From Ligustrum vulgare (taxonomy: Eukaryota > Streptophyta > Magnoliopsida > Lamiales > Oleaceae): a stretch of DNA of 64,000 nt. The first letter of the stretch is position 1. Each line of letters begins with the position of its first letter. Made by a program: the position numbers and the translations under genes. Positions 58,101-64,000 of the stretch are shown piece by piece. The notes beneath the pieces are model-generated. The model was not told where the DNA came from, did not search any database, and saw only the letters and a list, made by a program, of their open reading frames with translations. Where the stretch lies: NCBI GenBank assembly GCA_963555705.1, contig OY743184.1:32498614-32562613 (forward strand). Direction: 5' to 3'.

Positions 58101-58728
58101 GAATTACAAGAATCTGGAAGGGTGTTCCCATCTGGTAGAATATCTCTAATAATATCAAGAAGTTCATTGAAACCGTTGTCAGATATACCATGTGTAGCCT
58201 TAAGCTTGTATAAGACAACGATGGCAGAAATCCTTGTGTACTTTGTGCAACCAGGGTATAGAGGAATTTCAACGCCCTCATATAAATTTGAAAAGTCCCT
58301 CTCTCTATTTTCATCCTCGGGTTCCCCAATATTTTCATCCTCAAAAAATGCATCCCTATACATCTTATAAGTCTCTAGATTTTCTCTATCTTGATGAGGT
58401 AATGAAGCTGCATTCAATTTTTCCCCATGAAACACCCATGGAGTATAAGTGGGATCCATCCCATTAATGATCAAATGCCCATACATTGTATCGAAATGTT
58501 GGTGGAATAAGTTTTTACAACATTTACAGGGGCATAAGACCTTTTCTGGATTTCCCGCATTGGCTTGTACCATATTTACAAACTTTCTTGCACCATATTG
58601 ATATGCTTGTGAAACTCTAAAAAAATACAAAATATAAATCCTCTAAATGCATTTATTGGCTCATTTTAAAAATTTCTAAAACTAAGGAGATAAAATAACC
58701 TTGGTAGATGAACCCAATCTTTATCCAT
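55173..58728 (-). pseudogene. CACTA TNP2-type transposase, few disabling changes
   Basis: Exon 1 58728-58700 (MDKDWVHLPR) is joined to exon 2 from 58616. It continues with the transposase-associated domain (CPCKCCKN, GMDPTYTPWVFHGE) and TNP2 core (RFRRMFRSLDKAEQLIWH, RNLRLGLSSDGFNPFG). After SSRYSC a TAG replaces the usual Trp; the frame then carries PPWICMSKENLLLTLLIPGP and KPQ-type conserved blocks. A homopolymer slip near 57110 shifts the frame. Exon 57004-56376 gives RHNLDVMDVEKNVCES-type sequence, one stop near 56845, then the DUF4218-like part. Exon 56284-56000 and exon 55920-55173 (DUF4216-like, FHCDWENIDSGVK) hold one more stop near 55637. So about four defects in roughly 1000 codons. 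Confidence 0.85.
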
Positions 58729-59040
58729 GATAATATACCAACACTATCAAGATATAACCTGTTATAAATATAGTAAAAAGAGTAAGAAAAAAATGATTAT
58801 ATTTAAACAACAATGAAATCTAAGTTTACAAAGCACATGTAATATGGATTAATCACTAATCCTGTATTGCCAATAGCAGTATAATAACAACAGAAAAAAT
58901 TGAAATCAAGTAAAAGAACTAAAAAATTAGTGGTTCACCGCCAATACAAGAGCTATGTACACTTGCAGCAATAGAGTTTCACATACTTGAAGCAAAAACA
59001 AAAATAATGAAATCAATTAATAATATAAAATAAAGAAAAA
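58729..59040. other. CACTA interior upstream of the transposase gene
   Basis: Probably the promoter/5' UTR of the minus-strand transposase. No other feature was recognised. Confidence 0.45.
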
Positions 59041-59050
59041 TTTGTTGCAG

Positions 59051-59129
59051 AACTAGGAGGAAAAGTTACATGCTCAACTTGCCCTTGCATGGGTTCTTCA
59101 TCAAGGAGATGATGTTGTACCTATTCCAG
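59051..59129 (+). pseudogene. Captured aldo-keto reductase exon
   Basis: A 79 bp segment between a TTGTTGCAG acceptor and a GTAAG donor reads QLALAWVLHQGDDVVPIPG, the conserved segment near the C-terminal part of plant NADP-dependent aldo-keto reductases (perakine reductase/auxin-induced PCNT115 group). Only one exon is present. The reading upstream of the motif diverges from the family, so it is a fragment. The splice borders show that it came from genomic DNA and not from a retrocopied mRNA. Confidence 0.65.
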
Positions 59130-59940
59130 GTAAGCCAATCATATAAGAAGCTTTTGTTTAAATACTACAGAAGAAACAATGTTTTGGAGTTTGAAAGTGT
59201 GGAGTATTAAAGAAATTGGAACTATCTGTTTAAAGAACTTTGCCATTGACCTTACTTGATTTTCATTTGAAACATTTCTTTCTCCTCTGAGAGTATAAGA
59301 ATATTCATATCCAAAATTATTGTCAGTGGTGATAATCTTGGAGATGCATGCATTCTGGTGTTTTGATTAGCTTAGAACCTTAGTAACGAAGTGAAATGGA
59401 ATTGTGACTTGGACTAAGCTGAAACAGGTATTTGAACTAATCAACCCGTCCTTCTCTCAGAAAATTGAAAGTCTTTAAGCAACACCCTTGCCCCTCTTCC
59501 ACCACAGAATACAGACATGCACATATAAGTGTAGGGGAGATATCCTCCACTTTTATTCATTTCTTGAGGTTTTTTATTCCTTCTGACTCTGCGAATTGGC
59601 CTTTCTAAGAATATATAAATTATTTGCTGGACAAGTAGTCAAACCTATATGTCCACTACTGTGTGACAACAAAGTATTCAGCACCTCATGAATTTCAGGT
59701 ACGCTCATCACAAACACGGTTGGAAACTAACATTTTTTCAAAAATTCTGTTTCCATTGTTCATTTTTTCTTTTTACCCTGTTCTTCCAATGAAATGGAAG
59801 GGTTAGAATGCAAGTAAATTTATCACCTACTTGTGCTTTCTTTCTTCTAATTCAGGAATGCTGAGCGTGAGCCATCTCTTGTGCAACTTAGTTGGGGATT
59901 TAGATGGAAAAGAAATAGAACACTCGAGAGACGCATGAAT
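59130..59940. other. CACTA interior, unrecognised
   Basis: Plausibly intron and flanks brought along with the captured exons. A stretch at 59855-59930 could be another exon piece but I cannot name it. Confidence 0.35.
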
Positions 59941-59949
59941 AAAATCGCT

Positions 59950-60110
59950 ACTTTATTAGGACAACTCCACATGATGCATATCAAGCTCAAGCTCTTGCAC
60001 CTATTTGCCAAGAATATGAATGGCCTGAGGTAGTGGTTTTGTATGAAGACACAGATGATGGCTATCAATTTATTTCGTACCTAAATAAAGCATTCCGAGA
60101 AGTTGAACAA
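59950..60110 (+). pseudogene. Captured glutamate receptor-like (GLR) ligand-binding exon piece
   Basis: Reads FIRTTPHDAYQAQALAPICQ then YEWPEVVVLYEDTDDGYQFI and SYLNKAFREVE. These are hallmarks of the extracellular ANF-type ligand-binding domain of plant glutamate receptor-like channels (GLR2-type). One frame change lies at its start. Only about 50 residues of a roughly 900-residue receptor are present. The sequence after 60110 no longer resembles GLR. Confidence 0.72.
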
Positions 60111-60324
60111 AAAATTGGTCATAATTGGGTCATACGACGTCCATTTTGGGTCCATAAGTACTTTTCGGAAAGGTCTCGACGAGCCGGACAAGACTCACTA
60201 CTTTGCTATGACGTATGATGGATTTTAGCCTTTCGAGATCATTTAGACAGTCAAAACGGACATTCTTTAAATTGTTTTTATGTTTTTTTGGAGCATTTTA
60301 GTCATTTTTCAGGTTTATAATTTA

Positions 60325-60900
60325 AATAGACGTCTCTCACGTTTGGGAGAGCAGTTTTGACAGAATAAACATTGTGTTCTTGGAGAGTGAAAGTGAGGTT
60401 ATTAGCATATATGAGAAAGAGACTGATAGAGACGGTGCTTCAAAAACGATTGAGTTAAGTGAGGGCATAATCTTTGAATGGGTACAAGTTCTGGAACCTG
60501 TGAGAAAGTAACCCACAAATGTGGGAGCCCGAATTAGAAGGTGTGTCAATGAAGCTTTAGAGAGAAATCCACCTGAATGGGCTAAGATAAGATTGGAGCA
60601 GTCTATCAGCAAAGAAGTGTACAAGGGTAATGCTTCAGGGCCAACTAAGGTGCTCTCTTCTTACCTAATCTATCAAACTTACATTTAAAAAATGCACTAC
60701 TTAAAAGACATAATTGTTCTTGTCTTTGCAAAAACCAGTTCTTACCATATAATGTACGTAATAAGGATAAGCTTTACTTAAATATTGTCTCTGTGGATTG
60801 AATACAGAGAGCAGTTATCTCAGTTCTGGAGAATGTTGGCAATGGAAATTCAGTAACACCATTGGAAAAACCATGGTTTTTACTGTTGCTGTCATTTCTA
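60325..60900 (+). pseudogene. Captured MBD9-like (methyl-CpG-binding, PHD) gene fragment, two exons
   Basis: Exon A (about 60342-60649) is open from SSFDRINIVFLESESE through EWVQVLEPVRK, a TAA stop where Leu is expected, then PTNVGARIRRCVNEALERN, PPEWAKIRLEQSISKEVYKG and NASGPTK, ending at a GTGCTC donor-like site. Exon B from about 60809 continues RAVISVLENVGNGN. I recall this block from plant MBD9-type proteins, which act on chromatin; the assignment is from memory of the family and not from a search. An intron separates the exons, so genomic DNA was captured. Confidence 0.6.
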
Positions 60901-61589
60901 TTCTATGAATACATATGCTTCAAAGGGTTGACACTGGGAAAACAATAAAGAGAGAGGAAAGCTGTGAAGTTAATTGGATCAGATGCAAAGGGAATTTATA
61001 GGTGCAATGGGGAAGTTGACCAATCAGAATAAATTTTCGATAACTCATCAAAATTCAAAGCTATCAAAATATCCCAATCAGAATTCAAAATTCGATAACT
61101 CATCAAAATATCCCAATCAAGCAATCAAAATTCAATAACCTATCAAAATATCCCAATCAGAATAAATTTTCGTTCAGTAATTCAAAGTTACCACATTCAA
61201 AATTTTCGTTCATCTGAATAAAACAGGGAGAAGGGAAGGATGATGACTGACCTTAGACCAAAATTTCAGCAACTGCCCTAAAAATTCAGCAACTGCCCTC
61301 GAGAATGGAAGCTATTGATGCCTTGAAAACTCTCCTCCAGCAAAAACTCAAGGTGGGTATTATCCTCTCAGCCCGAAAACAACGAATGGAAATTCTTGAT
61401 TGGGTCACCACCGTGCAATAGGTCCAGCGTCCTGAAGAAGATCCGGTTTGAAGAAGAAATAGATTGGTGGCTTTGGCTTGGGAGCGTTTTTAGGTTTTGG
61501 CTTGTGTGAAGAAGAAAAGAACTAAGAAAGCGGAAGGAAAAGAAAATAGCGCCCTATTTTTTCATCCAAGTTTGGTGATTTTAAGCATT
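60901..61589. other. CACTA interior before the right subterminal array
   Basis: Contains short direct repeats of ATCAAAATATCCCAATCA type (61060-61160). An ATG at 61306 opens 16 codons (MEAIDALKTLLQQKLK) up to a GTGGGT donor-like site, which may be a further captured first exon or the transposase 5' exon on the opposite strand. Not identified. Confidence 0.35.
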
Positions 61590-61896
61590 TTTCACGGCGT
61601 GCGTAAATGCACGTCGTGTTTTGTTTAACATATTAACGGCGTGCGAATGCACGCCGTTAATAATTTTTACGGCATGCGAATATGTACGCCGTGTTTTTTG
61701 TTTTTTTTTGTTTTTAAATTTTTACAAGATTTTGCTTTTACACGCCGTTAAAGGTGATAATAAATAAAATTTTACAGCGTGCTTATCATGCACGCCGTAA
61801 AAGATATTCCTTTTCGGCATTCATTTTATGCATGCCGTAAATAATTAAGATTTACGGCGTGCCCTATATGCACGCCGTAAATTCATGTCGTAAAAG
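61590..61896. repeat. Right subterminal repeat array of the CACTA element
   Basis: The same ACGGCGTGC/GCACGCCGT pairs as on the left, about fifteen motif copies. Confidence 0.88.
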
Positions 61897-62183
61897 GTCA
61901 CTTTTGTTGTAGTGATATTTTTGAATTATATAAATTGCAATTCAAAAAAGTGTATACTAAAGTGTGACCTTTAATAATTATTTATATGTGACTTCTTGAT
62001 GAATGATGCTATAATTTGTACGCTGATATTCCAGCTATTTGCTATTGAGTGCAATTAAAATAGGCATAAGATCACATAAAACATGCCACAATGTTCACAT
62101 TTGGAGCCCACTAATAGAGACCTATTTGAATAGATTTCCAGTGAAAACTGAGAAAAACAAAATGCAAGTGATGATTTACATGG

Positions 62184-62372
62184 CATGTTAAATATGAATT
62201 TATAACAAATATTTCCTTATGTAAAGCCCTATGTTAATATGGATTTATCCCAAACATTTCCTTGCATAAAGTCCTACCATGTTAAATATGCAATTATCAC
62301 AAACATGTCCTTATATAAAGTTCTAGCATGTTAAATATGCATTGTATGACAAACATTTCCTTATACAAAGAT
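62184..62372. repeat. Tandem repeat of about 48 bp, four copies
   Basis: Units start at about 62184, 62230, 62278 and 62327 with CATGTTAAATATG...ACAAACATTTCCTTATATAAAG-type sequence; about 20-25 percent divergent. Confidence 0.85.
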
Positions 62373-62554
62373 ATCAAATACTATATCTAGCCACAAACTT
62401 AAATTAACATCAATGTGACTTAAAAAATCACTACAACTTTTAGGTATATTATTCTACTCCTAACGTAGATAATTGTCGCCTGGTCAATGAAGGGTCATGA
62501 CTGTTCTGATCAATGCAACTTTTGAAATGTGTCTTTCTGGCCACCACTCTTCAA

Positions 62555-62567
62555 CATCTATAAATAG
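62555..62567 (+). promoter_or_regulatory. TATA-box-like site of a possible LTR or gene promoter
   Basis: CTATAAATAGGACC is a good plant TATA box; 150-300 bp downstream the sequence CTTGAGAGACGACTG and the phrase TTTGTCTTAAAGACA resemble the R/U5 part of plant copia LTRs. No LTR ends or partner were found. Confidence 0.35.
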
Positions 62568-63333
62568 GACCATTTGAATTGATTTTATTCATTCTAAAAA
62601 ATCCTATCATTCCATATTCACTTGCATTAATTCCAAAACTTGCATAAAAAAAGCCTTTTTCAATAGAGAGTGCAAAACTTGTTTCAAGTTCATTGTTTCT
62701 TGCCATTTGAAGTGCTTCTATTGCGAGAAGAGGACTGTTGTATCTTGAGAGACGACTGTCATAACACCGTAAGACCTTGAGTGGGATAAATTTGTCTTAA
62801 AGACATGGAGTTGAACTCTAGCCTTAACCTATCATTTGAAGTGTTTATTTTTTCATTCATCATCCTCTACTTTGTGCAAGTGAGCAACACTAACATTAGA
62901 TTGAGCCCAATTCATGGTGCTTGTTGCATTAATGGTTAACGGGTTCAGAACTAAGTGGCGCAAGAGACTACATGGTACACCATCTATATATGTATGTATG
63001 AAAACTTTCTCATGTTGCATAGTTTTCATTCCTGACTACATCATGGGTGGGGAAAACAGGTCAAAGAACCAAGCCTATGTTGGAGGACTCCTCAGATAGT
63101 AACATTTTTGTTAGTGATTTTTATTTCATGGTATTGGGATGAATTAGTTTAAAAGAAGGATATATTTATTGTTTTTTCTAGATATGATAAGTTTAATCGT
63201 TGTGAACTAATTAAACTTACGAAATAATGCTAACATTTTATAATTTAATTGTCAACTTTATTATTATGCAACTTTGAAAAATGATCTGTTTATGATAAAA
63301 AAAAAAAAAATTTAATTGTAACGTTATGCATGA

Positions 63334-63360
63334 CTAGCATTTCTCCCGTGCAATGCATGG
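63334..63360 (-). mobile_element. Possible Helitron 3' terminus
   Basis: On the minus strand CCATGCATTGCACGGG forms a short hairpin (arms CCRTGCA/TGCACGG), followed after eight bases by CTAGT. Helitrons end with a hairpin about 10 bases before CTRR and insert next to T. No 5' TC end was located. Confidence 0.35.
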
Positions 63361-64000
63361 AAGTTGCTACTCAAAAATATCGATTTCGATAACTATTTGT
63401 AAAATATTAATGCTTATACATAATTAGCACAAATCCAAAAATGGATGAAAAATAATATTATATTAAAATAACTATTAAAACTTTAAAAAAATAATTAATA
63501 CAAATTATTATAGCATATTTGAATAGTAAAAGTCAATTTATATATTTAATAAATGACTGTTAATTTTAATAAGTTTTTATGAGTTATTATTATTTTCAAA
63601 GAAAATGCAAAATGTAGCTTATTTAAAGGTATATCATGTTTTATGTAATATTATGGATATAATATTGATTCTCTAAAAGATGTCAATATATTTCGCATTA
63701 TTTACGCATTTACCTCTCGTATTTAAGTTTTTACAATTTTCATTCAAAATATCAATCACAATAATTCTAAATGGGTGCTTAATCTTAAACCAACCAATAT
63801 TTGTATTTAACTAATGAAATTATATTTTTACTTGTAAAATCAAGTAGAAAAAAAATAAATACGTAAATCTAACAATTATCTTGATATGACAATAGGCAAT
63901 GTTGGAGTCAAAAAATTATACCGAAACGTATACCATATAACATTTACACAACTGTTAAAATTAAGAATGAGTGAAAAATATTTCCTCATATAAAGCCCTA

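Larger units (their letters stand above)
52115..61914 (-). mobile_element. CACTA (En/Spm) transposon with captured host gene fragments
   Basis: A 9800 bp element with termini CACTACAAACAAG and (inverted) CACTACAACAAAAG, flanked by ATA on both sides (52112-52114 and 61915-61917). Subterminal regions of about 300 bp at each end are packed with paired ACGGCGTGC/GCACGCCGT motifs. Two genes are on the minus strand: a TNP2-type transposase (55173-58728) and a second En/Spm protein (52833-55071). The remaining 58729-61590 holds fragments of at least three unrelated host genes on the plus strand. The structure is complete, so mobilisation in trans is possible even though the transposase has nonsense changes. 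Confidence 0.92.
61918..64000. other. Right flank: repeats and LTR-like promoter region, no gene
   Basis: AT-rich. It includes tandem repeats (62184-62372), a TATA-bearing stretch (about 62440-62900) that looks like an LTR U3/R or a promoter, an unrecognised 61-codon ORF at 62914-63099, a possible Helitron end near 63334-63360, and a short return of the tandem-repeat phrase at the very end (63974-64000). Confidence 0.45.

Noticed and set aside
57468..58467. Plus-strand ORFs over the CACTA transposase
   Set aside because: Antisense shadows of the conserved minus-strand transposase exons.
60110..60320. Extension of the captured GLR piece to the end of its ORF
   Set aside because: After about 60110 the open frame no longer resembles GLR; it continues only by chance to a stop at about 60218.

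Overview
The window is plant nuclear DNA, most likely from a eudicot. It is AT-rich, carries plant-specific transposon families (PIF/Harbinger, CACTA, Cassandra TRIM, copia, chromovirus-type gypsy, an endogenous pararetrovirus) and fragments of typical plant genes (BSD-domain protein, RPL23A, glutamate receptor-like, aldo-keto reductase, an MBD9-like protein). Only one piece of an ordinary host gene looks alive: exon 1 of a BSD-domain gene at the left end. Almost everything else is mobile DNA, much of it nested, and several elements are closed by exact target-site duplications (TSDs) that fix their ends to the base.

Layout. 1-3.7 kb: BSD-domain gene on the minus strand, with a 2.3 kb solo LTR (TSD CATAT) downstream of exon 1. 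5.4-16.75 kb: a decayed endogenous pararetrovirus (Caulimoviridae-type) on the minus strand, order small ORF - N-terminal ORF - coat/zinc finger - movement protein - protease - RT/RNase H - coiled-coil ORF - intergenic region - further ORF. It is interrupted by a second solo LTR (TSD ATGCC), a Cassandra TRIM whose LTRs carry 5S rRNA-derived sequence, and two long (TA)n tracts. 17.3-24.2 kb: a Tourist-like MITE and a 5'-truncated minus-strand copia element with an internal tandem duplication. 25.0-25.5 kb: an RPL23A pseudogene. 27.6-30.5 kb: a decayed Pro/Thr-rich coding remnant beside a 1.58 kb non-autonomous CACTA element (TSD ACC) full of tandem repeats.

31.2-50.7 kb: one PIF/Harbinger DNA transposon (TIR GAGCATCTCCAAC, TSD TAA) carrying a minus-strand DDE transposase and a plus-strand Myb-like/NAM-associated ORF1. 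It was split by a gypsy chromovirus (32991-41371, TSD GATGA) at the transposase start and by a copia element (42071-49615, TSD GGAAC) within ORF1. The gypsy LTR in turn holds a MITE.

52.1-61.9 kb: a 9.8 kb CACTA element (TSD ATA) with palindromic subterminal repeats, a TNP2-type transposase gene with a few nonsense changes, a nearly intact second (Ptta/En-Spm TNPA-like) gene, and a 3 kb segment holding fragments of three unrelated host genes, which makes it a Pack-CACTA. 61.9-64 kb: tandem repeats, a TATA-bearing LTR-like stretch and a possible Helitron terminus.

All exon limits, TSDs and domain calls were read by eye from the sequence; no database search was possible.
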